A stretch of 64,000 nucleotides of DNA. It comes from Ignavibacteria bacterium (GTDB lineage Bacteria; Bacteroidota; Ignavibacteria; Kapaibacteriales; Kapaibacteriaceae). A program made the position numbers and the translations under genes. Each line of letters starts with the position of its first letter. Position 1 is the first letter of the stretch. The notes below the pieces were generated by a model that worked only from the letters and a program-made list of their open reading frames with translations, made no database searches and was not told the origin of the DNA. The stretch covers positions 1 through 64,000 of the forward strand of contig VGVV01000007.1 of NCBI GenBank assembly GCA_016873895.1, given 5' to 3'. Positions 1 through 8,634 of the stretch are shown piece after piece.

Positions 1-295
1 ACGCGCCCCCTGCATAAGCTCCTTGTGGACTATTCGCATCGGGTACTTCAAATCGCATAGATGCTTTGGAACTGTTGTGCGTAGTAGCATAATCCACCTG
101 AAACGCCTTAACATCGGATCCACCGAAGGCAGCATAAATGAGGTCACTCGTGAAATCGTCGATGAAGACCTCACCGTTTTGTGGAAATCCGGGACGTAGC
201 AGTCCATCGACGATTCGATCACTACAATTTGTGAGCAGGAGTGCGACTGTTACGCACAGTGAGACAGGAATCAGCTTGGTAATGGATGTTTTCAT
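1..295 (-). CDS. Putative secreted lipoprotein, 3' end beyond the window
   Basis: Partial gene: 98 codons from the ATG at 295 run off the left edge without a stop. The product starts with a lysine, a hydrophobic stretch and a lipobox ending LLLTNC, so Cys24 is the probable lipidated residue and the protein should sit in the outer or inner membrane facing the periplasm. After it comes a segment VFIDDFTSDLIYAAFGG and a run rich in S, F and V, which vaguely recalls jelly-roll carbohydrate-binding modules. That comparison is weak and I assign no function. It is divergent from the lipoprotein gene starting at 401, and the roughly 105-nt gap probably holds both promoters. Confidence 0.7.
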   Translation of the reverse strand, partial: MKTSITKLIPVSLCVTVALLLTNCSDRIVDGLLRPGFPQNGEVFIDDFTSDLIYAAFGGSDVKAFQVDYATTHNSSKASMRFEVPDANSPQGAYAGGA

Positions 296-400
296 GCGGT
301 CTTGATTGTGAAATCGACGTTTTAGGACTTCTGTCAAGTGAGAAAAATAGTGAATAGTGCTCCATATCTGAGAAGGCCGACTGTTCATATCTTGCGTTCC

Positions 401-1084
401 ATGCAACATTTCCTTCTTTCACTCGTCGCTGTGTTGGTTCTCGCATCTTGCTCCGACACAACATCACCAGACAATATACCAGTATCATATAAGGTTCCCA
501 GCACAGGGAGCACTTTTACCTACAGCACCTACGATACCGACGACAACGGCACAAAGTCGCCCGGTACCGAAAAAGAGCGCGTCGAAAGCGTAATTGCAAC
601 AAATGCTGTTGTCGATAATTCAACAGGTGTGTGGGTTGTGCAAGGGGCTGATACAGCCAACTATCGCATCGACCAATACAACGATGTGCAAATGCGCGTT
701 GGTGGCATGCAGGATGCCTTCTTCAACACCGCATGGATCCGCCTTCCATATTCATCCGGCGTGCCGAGTTCGGTGTTTACCAGTGATAAGACCACAAACA
801 ACGGCGTTGTCTACGAGACAGGTAAGTCCATTACTGCAGAACGCATGACGCTGCAGAGCTTCCCGATCAACGGTACATCAGTTACTGCATACGAGTTTAA
901 AATCTCGTACTCAATCATCGTCAAGGGTAACGAGTCCATCGAATCTGATATGCGCGCAGTTACATATGTGTGGTTTGCCCCTTCACTCGGAACCGTCATT
1001 CGCAGAGTTACTCCATCGCAGGAGTGGTTTGGCACTAAGCGAGGCGGGCACATCGAAGAGATGAAGGAGTATACGTTGAGATAG
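401..1084 (+). CDS. Putative lipoprotein of unknown function
   Basis: The ATG at 401 is preferred over an upstream in-frame ATG at 338 because it places a clean type II signal peptide at the N-terminus: MQHFLLSLVAVLVLASC, with Cys17 as lipidation site. The 227-aa product is mostly beta-strand-like, with a serine/threonine-rich mature start and repeated aromatic residues. I do not recognise a family. A TATCTTG box ends six bases before the ATG, resembling the promoter boxes of pyrF and folD in this window, so a very short leader is possible. It is divergent from the lipoprotein at 1-295 and convergent with the glycosyltransferase at 1213-2055. It probably acts in the cell envelope, but this is inference from the signal sequence only. 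Confidence 0.72.
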   Translation: MQHFLLSLVAVLVLASCSDTTSPDNIPVSYKVPSTGSTFTYSTYDTDDNGTKSPGTEKERVESVIATNAVVDNSTGVWVVQGADTANYRIDQYNDVQMRVGGMQDAFFNTAWIRLPYSSGVPSSVFTSDKTTNNGVVYETGKSITAERMTLQSFPINGTSVTAYEFKISYSIIVKGNESIESDMRAVTYVWFAPSLGTVIRRVTPSQEWFGTKRGGHIEEMKEYTLR

Positions 1085-1090
1085 GGACAA

Positions 1091-1125
1091 GGTACTAGGT
1101 ACGAGGTACTGGGTACGAGGTACGT
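1091..1125. repeat. Five tandem heptamers GGTACNN
   Basis: GGTAC begins at 1091, 1098, 1105, 1112 and 1119, exactly seven bases apart, with the two spacer bases being TA, GA, TG, GA and GT. It lies seven bases after the stop of the lipoprotein gene. Each unit contains the palindrome GTAC. The arrangement is like the short tandemly repeated heptamers known from cyanobacteria, but the function here is unknown. Confidence 0.8.
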
Positions 1126-1150
1126 CTCGTCGTTGCCGCGATAGAACGTC

Positions 1151-1170
1151 TTTCCCGCGAAAGCGGGAAA
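1151..1170. other. Perfect 8-bp hairpin with GAAA loop between convergent genes
   Basis: TTTCCCGC and GCGGGAAA flank a GAAA tetraloop. It lies between the convergent genes ending at 1084 and 1213 and could help end transcription from either side. No clear T-run follows on either strand, so it may instead be a dispersed REP-like element. The rest of the 1085-1212 gap holds the heptamer repeats and nothing else I can recognise. Confidence 0.5.
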
Positions 1171-1212
1171 CCAGGTTCACCCAAAGAGAGCAGGTATTCT
1201 GCAGTCTTAACG

Positions 1213-2055
1213 CTATTCCTCTGCTTCTCGCAGTGAGACGACATTGTTCTGTTCGCTGACGCAAGAAAGAAATGCAGCAAAGGAGTCAGGTGCGTGAAGA
1301 GCACGTGAGTAATACCAATCCTCAACGCTGTAGTCGTTGATTCCCTCGTCAATCGGTGGTGGGCCCCATTGTCTTAGCGTTTCAAATGGCATGTAAAAAG
1401 CAGCCCCGTTGAAGGTCTTGCCTAACTGAATAGTTTGACCGTCAAAATGCATCTGGTCTGTACTTGGGTGATTTCGCTCTTGTAACTGGTCTCTATGCAG
1501 CGCCACAACCTTAATGCGAGAATCCTCGGTACACAAGTGCATGCATTTGGTGAGAAATGGCTGCGTTACAAGCATGTCATCATCAATTACTGTAATGCTA
1601 TGTGGATTCATTAGTGCGCACATTCGCCAAGCTTCGTGAATAGCATAGCCCTTTTGCCATTGTGGAACAGTATCTATCTGATGTCTGATGCTTGCAAAAA
1701 CAAGTCCCTCGTCGAAGAGACTGCTAATTATGCTAGCCGTATTGTCGCTACTACCTACGTCCACGACAATAACTTTCGCATCTGGCTCGTGCATCTTTAT
1801 CGACCGAACCGTTGCCTGAAATAGCCGCGCTCGATCTCGCGTGGCAAGAACAATGAAGTTGTTGTTCCCAGGATCAGAAAGATCTGATTGATAGCGTAGT
1901 CGAGTTTCGACGCTGGAAAGTGCCGAGATTGCCCAGCGCTTTGTGTTGTCGGTCAGTTTGCTTTGAGTCCGTTTTATACGCTTGATGATCACAAGGCTCG
2001 ACAAGACCGTAAGCAACATTGTTATTGCTGACACTATGGCAATGAACACAAGCAT
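1213..2055 (-). CDS. Membrane-anchored family 2-like glycosyltransferase
   Basis: The 280-aa product has one N-terminal membrane helix (about residues 2-24) followed by a basic stretch and a GT-A domain. Its Rossmann-like signature VVDVGSSDN (97-105) matches the nucleotide-binding strand of GT2 enzymes. The acidic triplet DDD at 158-160 (in TVIDDDML) is the expected metal/UDP-sugar-binding DXD motif. A late SVEDWYYS motif carries an ED pair like the acceptor-side acidic residues of the fold. Family knowledge suggests transfer of a sugar from a nucleotide donor on the cytoplasmic face of the membrane. The acceptor is unknown. The gene lies 46 nt downstream of the large R-M-like gene on the same strand and is convergent with the lipoprotein at 401. 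Confidence 0.72.
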   Translation of the reverse strand: MLVFIAIVSAITMLLTVLSSLVIIKRIKRTQSKLTDNTKRWAISALSSVETRLRYQSDLSDPGNNNFIVLATRDRARLFQATVRSIKMHEPDAKVIVVDVGSSDNTASIISSLFDEGLVFASIRHQIDTVPQWQKGYAIHEAWRMCALMNPHSITVIDDDMLVTQPFLTKCMHLCTEDSRIKVVALHRDQLQERNHPSTDQMHFDGQTIQLGKTFNGAAFYMPFETLRQWGPPPIDEGINDYSVEDWYYSRALHAPDSFAAFLSCVSEQNNVVSLREAEE

Positions 2056-2101
2056 TTTACTTGACTCCGGTTAGCAGGTTATCTCGTCACTCAACTACTC
2101 A

Positions 2102-5101
2102 TTAGGTCTGTATCATCATTATGCGCACAGCTCTCTCAAGAGCTGGACGCAAGTCTTCTGGGAAGGGGCTTGTGCGTTGGGTAAGATGCTGCTGAAGGTC
2201 CGCTGAGAAGTGACGTAGCTTCGGCAGAATCTCGTTGATCAAGATTGCATCACTGGGTATCTCTACGTGCACTTTACCAAGACCTGCCAGAAGCGCTAGG
2301 CACTCTGCCTGTTCTTGTGAGTCGCAGTCGAGAACGATATCGGGTCGGGCCCCCTTCCACGTCTTGACTCTCCATCCGAACATTGTGCCGTCTACTTCGG
2401 CACGGGTAATGCCAGAATCGAGCACAAAGACACGTCGGTTGGCTTGCGGAAGTTGTTCGATGTATGGGGTATACCATGCAGCTAGCGGACGCAGTTTGTG
2501 CTCTCGCTCAAGTTGGTACGCTACACTATTGGTTAGGTGACGAACATTCGACGGCCTGTCCCACCAACCGTAGGTGAATCGATAGATCCAACGTTGCTCT
2601 TCATCTGAGAGTCCAAAAATGTCTCGCATGAGCATCGCATCTAGCTTTCGCCGGTCTCGGCGAACCGTCTCTGGGCGAATGGTATCAGATGATGCCGCAC
2701 CGAACTCATCGACGAGCGTTGATATCGGACGTCTGGCAAGTTGCTGAATACCCGCATCAAGAAGTACGTCCAGTACTTCACGATCAGGGATGGGAAACTC
2801 TTGTGCGTCTCGAACGGTAATGTCAGCAACATTATCATTCAAACGCATCAGCTCGCTAAAGAACAAGCCAAGCGTTGAGTTCATCCAGATGGCTACACCA
2901 TCGCGCAATTGTTCATCATGAAGCGTGATGCCAATGAATGCGTCGGTAGCATATGCTTCAACGGTGTTCAAGTGTACGATCCAGCGCTCGCGCTGTTGCT
3001 TCGGAATGATCAGGTGTGGTATCGCAGGCGCTGCCAAGTGCCACCATGCATCGCGATTACGTATGCTCGACCGCAGGTGTACACCCTCGCGCTCTGCACG
3101 CTCTATTCGTGTGAGCACGTTAGTGCCACTCATAGCAGTGCGATCAGCCGGTAGCAATAGTAGCCGTCTATCAGAGCTTGGCAAGCCCATGATAGAGTCT
3201 ATATCATCAGCCGAGGTTAAGATCGTTGCGTCTACTGTAGAGCCGTTCTCACGAACACGCTGCCAATATTCAGACTCGAGATTGTTTGTTGCGATGTCAT
3301 GTGTATCCGGCGCAAAGATCTCATTAGCGCCTGTGCGCAAGCCCCCTCCAACATCAGCAATCGAGGATAGGGGGCTCATGCGATGTAGTGTCTTGCGCAG
3401 GATAGAGGAGAGCACGTCTGGTGGTACTAGGAAATCTTCCCATGAAATGGTCTCTATTAACAGCGACTGAGGTACCATGCGTACGACAGCTTCATCATTG
3501 AGCTTGCCGAGATCGGATGCATCGAGATAGGCAACAAACGCATCGAGTGACTTTAGTCGTGCCTGTTCGAGATCTCGCGATGCTTTCGAAGAGGGGAAGA
3601 ATGCAGCAATTGGTCTGCGCAGGTAGACAAATCGAGCCAATGCTGCATCACGATCGACGTGCTTGTTACGAGCGATAATGCAGCATACTCCTGAATCAGG
3701 TTCTGCAAGTGCTTCTACATCGCTCATCATTACCCATTCAATGGCAAATCTTGAGGCTAGTGCAAGTCTGATACCTGCATAACGTTCGTCGTGCAATGCA
3801 GACAGTGGCAAGAACAAGACAACACAGCCATCGTCTGCCATCGGCATGCGCTCGAGGAGTAGTTTGATACGATGACGTTCTGTGAGATCCGCAGATGTAG
3901 CAACAACTAGGTCCCACGGACGCTTGAGTGATGATGGCTCGCGCAGTATCTGTACATCAGTAGCCGCATCCAATCTTCCAGACGAACGCAGCACAATCGA
4001 ACGCTCATCTTCTGATGTACGTGCATAGACGCGGGCGTCACATGAAGATCCCTGAAGCATAAGCATCTGGCGTACACTAGCAAGTCCCTGCGTCTGACCA
4101 ATCTCGAGCATGGTAATGCGTTCTGGTGTGCGTTCTCGCACGTGCACAACCGCTCGCAATGCTAAGTCCAGAGCATCAATTGTTGGTACAGATGTTCGCG
4201 CAATGCGCGCACAGCGCTGTAGTATTGCGTCTACAGCCCGATGAAGTTCATGATCTGTTAGCCGCTCTGGATCGAATCTGTGCAGGAAGTGGATTAAATC
4301 TGCAAGAGTCATCCTGAAGATTTCCTGTCGCTCGGGGATCACTTTTACATCACTTACGCTCTCGGGTAGCATGGCATACCCTTTGCGACGCGCCTGCCGG
4401 AAGTACGCCCCCATGAGGTCCAACATCAGATCGGCGCTGCGCGTGCCATATGGGATAGCTAGCCGGTCAAAGGTATGTGCATTGCGAACATGCATCAAGA
4501 CGTAGGCAAGTATGCTCGTACCGAGACGAAGTGTTGCCTCACGTTGCTCTGGATGCGTTTCGGTGCACGACGTTAAGTCATCGAACATCGACAAGACACG
4601 TTCCGAGAAAAAGGCTGATGCATCGCGAACATGTTGATCGGCAGGCATTGCTGATTCGATGCTGAGCCAGTTCATGGCAGCTGACAAAGCAGTAACAAGG
4701 TTTAATTGAGAGCCAGAGCTACCTAGATCGTCGATTGCTCGAACGTCTCCAGCTTGATGCCAGCCCACAACTTGTTCCTCATCATGGAGGCGCTCCGTTA
4801 CGGCTTCTGTGCGATACGTTACAACACGTCGAAAATTTGTCAGAATGAAATATGGTGCTAGAACGCGAGCAGCAACAGAACGCAGTTTATCACGCGGTAC
4901 GTCGTCAAATGGACTCTCTGTGGGCGAGATTGCATCGACAACTGCAAGTGTGCTGCCATTGCTCTGCTTTAACACATAGAATGTACCCTCTACGCTTGTG
5001 TATTCCTCTACTGCAAGCCCCTTGGCAGCATCTGAGGTAAGCTGCTGAAGACATGTATGCAGACTTGATCGTAGCACAGTGGCGATTTGCGATGGTGTCA
5101 T
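2102..5101 (-). CDS. Restriction-modification-like protein with eroded nuclease and adenine-methylase motifs
   Basis: A 999-aa protein whose overall plan resembles fused type IIG/N6-adenine methylases. An N-terminal region reads LAVVDAISP (52-60) and APYFILTNF (82-90), where related R-M proteins have an acidic-x-lysine nuclease motif followed by a TN strand; here the lysine position is isoleucine. A methylase-like core follows: LEIGQTQG (332-339) at the SAM-binding motif I position, DLVVATSAD (397-405) where the catalytic NPPY/F should be, then VVLFLPLSALHDE (427-439). The target-recognition part keeps the usual GLRTGANEIF signature (587-596) and a late NST/FPIP region. I infer a protein that keeps the fold and perhaps DNA recognition without cutting or methylating. 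No separate nuclease or specificity gene adjoins it. One nucleotide separates it from the upstream glmM-like gene, so the two are probably co-translated. Confidence 0.6.
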   Translation of the reverse strand: MTPSQIATVLRSSLHTCLQQLTSDAAKGLAVEEYTSVEGTFYVLKQSNGSTLAVVDAISPTESPFDDVPRDKLRSVAARVLAPYFILTNFRRVVTYRTEAVTERLHDEEQVVGWHQAGDVRAIDDLGSSGSQLNLVTALSAAMNWLSIESAMPADQHVRDASAFFSERVLSMFDDLTSCTETHPEQREATLRLGTSILAYVLMHVRNAHTFDRLAIPYGTRSADLMLDLMGAYFRQARRKGYAMLPESVSDVKVIPERQEIFRMTLADLIHFLHRFDPERLTDHELHRAVDAILQRCARIARTSVPTIDALDLALRAVVHVRERTPERITMLEIGQTQGLASVRQMLMLQGSSCDARVYARTSEDERSIVLRSSGRLDAATDVQILREPSSLKRPWDLVVATSADLTERHRIKLLLERMPMADDGCVVLFLPLSALHDERYAGIRLALASRFAIEWVMMSDVEALAEPDSGVCCIIARNKHVDRDAALARFVYLRRPIAAFFPSSKASRDLEQARLKSLDAFVAYLDASDLGKLNDEAVVRMVPQSLLIETISWEDFLVPPDVLSSILRKTLHRMSPLSSIADVGGGLRTGANEIFAPDTHDIATNNLESEYWQRVRENGSTVDATILTSADDIDSIMGLPSSDRRLLLLPADRTAMSGTNVLTRIERAEREGVHLRSSIRNRDAWWHLAAPAIPHLIIPKQQRERWIVHLNTVEAYATDAFIGITLHDEQLRDGVAIWMNSTLGLFFSELMRLNDNVADITVRDAQEFPIPDREVLDVLLDAGIQQLARRPISTLVDEFGAASSDTIRPETVRRDRRKLDAMLMRDIFGLSDEEQRWIYRFTYGWWDRPSNVRHLTNSVAYQLEREHKLRPLAAWYTPYIEQLPQANRRVFVLDSGITRAEVDGTMFGWRVKTWKGARPDIVLDCDSQEQAECLALLAGLGKVHVEIPSDAILINEILPKLRHFSADLQQHLTQRTSPFPEDLRPALERAVRIMMIQT

Positions 5102-5102
5102 G

Positions 5103-6452
5103 TTACCCGTTGATCAAGGCTGTTACGCGGTGAATAAGTTCCTGCGCCTGCTCGGCTGTTGGGGCCTCTGCAATCACACGCGCAATGGGCTCGGTGTTCG
5201 ATGCGCGTACGTGCACCCAACGGTCTGCCATCCCGATAAACACGCCGTCAAGCGTGGAAATACTTGCCTCAGGAAACGACGCTGCGATGATGCCGAACGA
5301 TGCAGAAAATGCTTCACGATTCTCCAGCGGAAACTTCGTCTTGATCATGGCATACGACGGAAGCTCAGCGCATGCTTGAGACATCGTTAGCCCGCGCGAG
5401 CGCAGATACGAGGAGATCACGCCAATGCCCACCAGGCTGTCACGTCCGGAGTGGCACGCAGGGTAGATCACACCGCCTGAGCCTTCGCCGCCGATCACGG
5501 CATGCGTTGACTGTATCGTGCGGACAACGTTGATCTCGCCAACGGGTGCGCGGTGACACGTAACTCCGTACGATGCGGCTATATCATCCACAACTCGTGT
5601 CGTAGAAAAGTTTACAACCACATCGCCCCGTTCACCACTGTCGAGAACGGCCTTTGTTGCGAGAGCAATCGTGCGCTCTTCACCTATGGGGTTGCCATGC
5701 TCATCAAAGAGCACAAGTCGGTCTCCATCGGGATCGATTGCAACGCCAAATGCAGCGCTATATGCGCGCACGGCGTTGCCCAGATCCGTAAGGTTTTCGG
5801 TAAGGGGCTCGGGGGTGTGCGGGAAGTTGCCCGATGCGTCACAATAGAGCTTCACAACGTTGTATCCGAGCTTCTCGAGCAAGAGAGGCGCTGCTTGCGA
5901 AGCAGAGCAGTTCACGGCGTCAACGACGACCGTATCACCAGCCGCACGCGGTGCTGTCTGTGCGGCAGGGATGGACAGTACGCGTTCGACATGAAATGCA
6001 TCGGCATCGGTGCGATGCTCAACGCTGCCGTGTTGCTGTTCTGACGGAAGGGGGCTCGGCATTGCCGAATCCACTGCCTGCCAAAGTTTGACATTGGCAT
6101 CGGCATCAAGGAATACGCCCCCTGCATCCAAGAACTTGAGTCCGTTCCATGGAGCTGGATTATGGGAAGCCGTGATGGCAATGCCGCCAACGGCTTCAGA
6201 GTGTTCTGTCAATAGCTGAACGGTTGGTGTTGTTGCCATGCCAAGCACCACAACGCGGCGTCCGCATGCGCGAAGTGTTCCCACGACAATGTCTTCAATC
6301 CAGGCACCGCTCGGACGTCCGTCTCGGCCAACCACGATGGGTCCATCAGGCAGGATGGCATGAAACGCCCACGCATAGCGTGCTACCAGCGTTGGTGTTA
6401 GGTCATCACCCAGTGTGGCGCGAAGTCCGGAGATCGATCGTATACAGGCCAT
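5103..6452 (-). CDS. glmM: Phosphohexomutase, GlmM/phosphomannomutase type
   Basis: A 449-aa alpha-D-phosphohexomutase, the normal family length. The catalytic serine loop TASHNP is at 94-99 (phosphoserine 96), the metal loop DPDGDR at 240-245, the sugar-binding GEGSGG at 322-327 and the phosphate-binding RASNTEP at 416-422. Enzymes of this type interconvert glucosamine-6-P and glucosamine-1-P (peptidoglycan and LPS precursors) or mannose/glucose phosphates. Sequence alone does not fully separate these; the GEGSGGVI form and the lack of another candidate here favour GlmM. A promoter-like TACTCTTG box ends seven bases before the ATG at 6452, so the leader may be very short. The downstream R-M-like gene starts one base after its stop. 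Confidence 0.8.
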   Translation of the reverse strand: MACIRSISGLRATLGDDLTPTLVARYAWAFHAILPDGPIVVGRDGRPSGAWIEDIVVGTLRACGRRVVVLGMATTPTVQLLTEHSEAVGGIAITASHNPAPWNGLKFLDAGGVFLDADANVKLWQAVDSAMPSPLPSEQQHGSVEHRTDADAFHVERVLSIPAAQTAPRAAGDTVVVDAVNCSASQAAPLLLEKLGYNVVKLYCDASGNFPHTPEPLTENLTDLGNAVRAYSAAFGVAIDPDGDRLVLFDEHGNPIGEERTIALATKAVLDSGERGDVVVNFSTTRVVDDIAASYGVTCHRAPVGEINVVRTIQSTHAVIGGEGSGGVIYPACHSGRDSLVGIGVISSYLRSRGLTMSQACAELPSYAMIKTKFPLENREAFSASFGIIAASFPEASISTLDGVFIGMADRWVHVRASNTEPIARVIAEAPTAEQAQELIHRVTALING

Positions 6453-6467
6453 GGCAGTGCAAGAGTA

Positions 6468-7862
6468 TTAGGGAGCGCTTCCACACAATGCTTCCACGTC
6501 GGCCACTGATCGGGCAAGCGCAGCAGAGAGGTTCACGGGTCCTTGTTCGGTGATGAGAATGTCGTCTTCGATGCGGACGCCGATGTTCCACCAGCTCTTA
6601 TCGCAAGGAGAGCCAGCTGGAATGTAGATGCCCGGCTCTACGGTGATAACGGAATTAACTTGTAGTGGACCTCCCGTTCCGGGGTCGTGCACGTCAAGTC
6701 CCAGATAATGCGACGTGCCGTGCATGAAGTACCGCTTTACGTCGGCAAGGTCTTCGATGATACCCAACTTAAGCAGCCCATCTGCAATCACTGATGTGGC
6801 AGCTGCATGCGGCGCACGGAATGGGGCTCCTGCTACCGAGGCCGCTATACCAGAGTCTTGCGCCTGCAGCACGAGTTCATAAACAAGACGTTGTTCTTCA
6901 GTGAACTTGCCGTTAAGCGGAAACGTCCGCGTTATGTCGGCTGTATACCCATGATACTCTGCGCCACAATCGGCCAGCACAAGATCGTTCATCGTTGTGG
7001 CGCGACGGTTGGCCGTGTAGTGTAGGATGCAGGCATTGTAGTTGGAGCCAACGATGGATGGATACCCAACGTCTTCGGCACCTTGACGCTTAAAGCCATA
7101 TTCCATGAGCGCTTCGAGTTCATATTCCTTCATGCCGGGGCGTGCGCCGCGCATGGTTGCTCGGTGACCCTCTATGGAGATGTCGATGGCCTTGCGAAGG
7201 AGCCTGAGTTCCGAGGTGTCCTTGACCTCGCGCATGGCACGAAGGATACCCATTGGGGTTTTGAAGACGATCGATGCCTTGCGCTCCTTGGCCCACTTCT
7301 TGAGTTCAGCGTCGGCATAGAGGTTCTTGCCGGCAAGGGGCACCGGCAGAGCCTTTGTAGGCAGTGTTGAATAGTGCAAGGTGTCGACGCGTGGGAGAAG
7401 CGAATCGAGGATGGACTTGAGATCTGTCGCGACAATTGCGGTGTCTACGCCGAGGTATTGCATAGCCTCTTGCGGACCCATGCTCACACCTTGCCATACT
7501 TCTCTGTCAACGTTGCGTTGCGGAATAAACAGTACTTCGCTGAATGTGCGATTCCCAATCTTAATGCCAGCTGGAGCAAGCAGCAGCGTTGTACCGGGCG
7601 TTTGACAGCCAGTGAGATAGAGCATGTCAGAGCTTTGACGGTACTCGTAGTCCACGTCGTTCTGACGGTTGCGCACGTCGGCTGAGAACACAATTGCGAT
7701 CGAGGTGTTTGACATCGATGCCAGCACGCGCGAGCGTCGTTCCTTGTAGACATGCGGAAGGGGCATGTCGGTATCGAACATCTCAAACGGAAACGTTTGT
7801 GCAGAAGCCAACGAGCCCCCTACAAGAAGGCACAGCAGTATAGAAAGAAGCGGGCAAGTCAT
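6468..7862 (-). CDS. pepP: Secreted Xaa-Pro aminopeptidase (M24B)
   Basis: The start is set at the ATG at 7862, because the product then begins with a clear signal peptide (MTCPLLSILLCLLVGGSLASA) and no longer overlaps comF. A longer frame to 7904 adds 14 residues before the signal. The pita-bread catalytic domain is complete: the metal ligands lie in DCGAEYHGYTADITR, HGTSHYLGLDVHD, VEPGIYIP and RIEDD, preceded by the N-terminal creatinase-like domain. The enzyme removes N-terminal residues before proline, using two Mn/Co ions. The signal peptide puts it in the periplasm or outside, suggesting peptide scavenging. TAATTTG precedes the ATG by six bases, resembling a promoter -7 box. A cytoplasmic M24 relative is encoded at 43809-44915. 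Confidence 0.85.
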   Translation of the reverse strand: MTCPLLSILLCLLVGGSLASAQTFPFEMFDTDMPLPHVYKERRSRVLASMSNTSIAIVFSADVRNRQNDVDYEYRQSSDMLYLTGCQTPGTTLLLAPAGIKIGNRTFSEVLFIPQRNVDREVWQGVSMGPQEAMQYLGVDTAIVATDLKSILDSLLPRVDTLHYSTLPTKALPVPLAGKNLYADAELKKWAKERKASIVFKTPMGILRAMREVKDTSELRLLRKAIDISIEGHRATMRGARPGMKEYELEALMEYGFKRQGAEDVGYPSIVGSNYNACILHYTANRRATTMNDLVLADCGAEYHGYTADITRTFPLNGKFTEEQRLVYELVLQAQDSGIAASVAGAPFRAPHAAATSVIADGLLKLGIIEDLADVKRYFMHGTSHYLGLDVHDPGTGGPLQVNSVITVEPGIYIPAGSPCDKSWWNIGVRIEDDILITEQGPVNLSAALARSVADVEALCGSAP

Positions 7863-7893
7863 GGTCTGCAAATTAGCCACCAGCAACGCCAGT

Positions 7894-8625
7894 TCACACA
7901 GCAATACAGAGTGTTGCTACGTCCACCCTGCGGGCACCAGCTTCAACCAAGGCTGTGGCGCAGGAGTTAAGTGTGGACCCAGTCGTGAGAACATCGTCTA
8001 CGAGCAGAATACGCTTGTTCATCACCATTTCGGGTTTGGCTATCGCAAAGATGCCTGCCACGTTGGCACGGCGCTCGACGTCTGTAAGGGTGGTTTGCGA
8101 CTGACGGTGCCGCGTGCGCACGACTACATCCTCTGCGAGCATGGCAAGCCCCGTTTGCTCGCAGAGCCCCGATGCAATGCGCTCTGCCTGGTTATACCCA
8201 CGCTCTCGCTTGCGCGCACGGTGGATTGGCAAGGGGCATACCAGCGTTGCTGGGTCGATTGTATGCATCAGGGGGTGATTTGCCAGCATCCTGCCAAGGG
8301 CAACGGCCAATCGGGTGCGTCCACCATACTTGATGGCATAGATGGCATTGTCGATGGTTGACGTTGCAGATAAGCCCCATAGCGCAACAAACGAGGAGAT
8401 CATCAGCTCGTCGGCATTCATGTGCTTTTGGATGAGCAGCTCAATCTCGACCGATCTCGGCGCAGGCTGATGGAACAACAGCGATGTGTCGTCGATACCA
8501 GGGGCATAGGTTGTCTGCGATTGCAGGCGCGAGCCCGAGAGCAGACAATGCTCGGGATACACTGTCGTGGTCAGAGCGCGTAGCATTTGATGTGCACCTC
8601 CGACCACCATGTCGAGGATGCACAT
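7894..8625 (-). CDS. comF: ComF-family phosphoribosyltransferase-like protein
   Basis: A 243-aa ComF-type protein with the amphipathic CPLPIHRARKRERGYNQAE segment in the middle and the PRPP-binding ILLVDDVLTTGST motif near the C-terminus. In naturally competent bacteria ComFC/ComF helps single-stranded DNA transport during transformation; elsewhere its role is unclear. The N-terminal zinc ribbon of the family normally has two CxxC pairs. Here only EHCLLSG is seen, so the zinc site looks lost. It lies between kynA (stop 8635) and the aminopeptidase. Its presence matters because the window also carries a highly repeated octamer that resembles an uptake sequence. This link is inference only, since ComF is widespread in bacteria not known to be competent. 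Confidence 0.82.
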   Translation of the reverse strand: MCILDMVVGGAHQMLRALTTTVYPEHCLLSGSRLQSQTTYAPGIDDTSLLFHQPAPRSVEIELLIQKHMNADELMISSFVALWGLSATSTIDNAIYAIKYGGRTRLAVALGRMLANHPLMHTIDPATLVCPLPIHRARKRERGYNQAERIASGLCEQTGLAMLAEDVVVRTRHRQSQTTLTDVERRANVAGIFAIAKPEMVMNKRILLVDDVLTTGSTLNSCATALVEAGARRVDVATLCIAV

Positions 8626-8634
8626 GGGGCTACC

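Noticed and set aside
2102..5101. Active defence island around the R-M-like gene
   Set aside because: Neighbours are a mutase and a glycosyltransferase; no helicase, nuclease, integrase, toxin or other defence gene is nearby.
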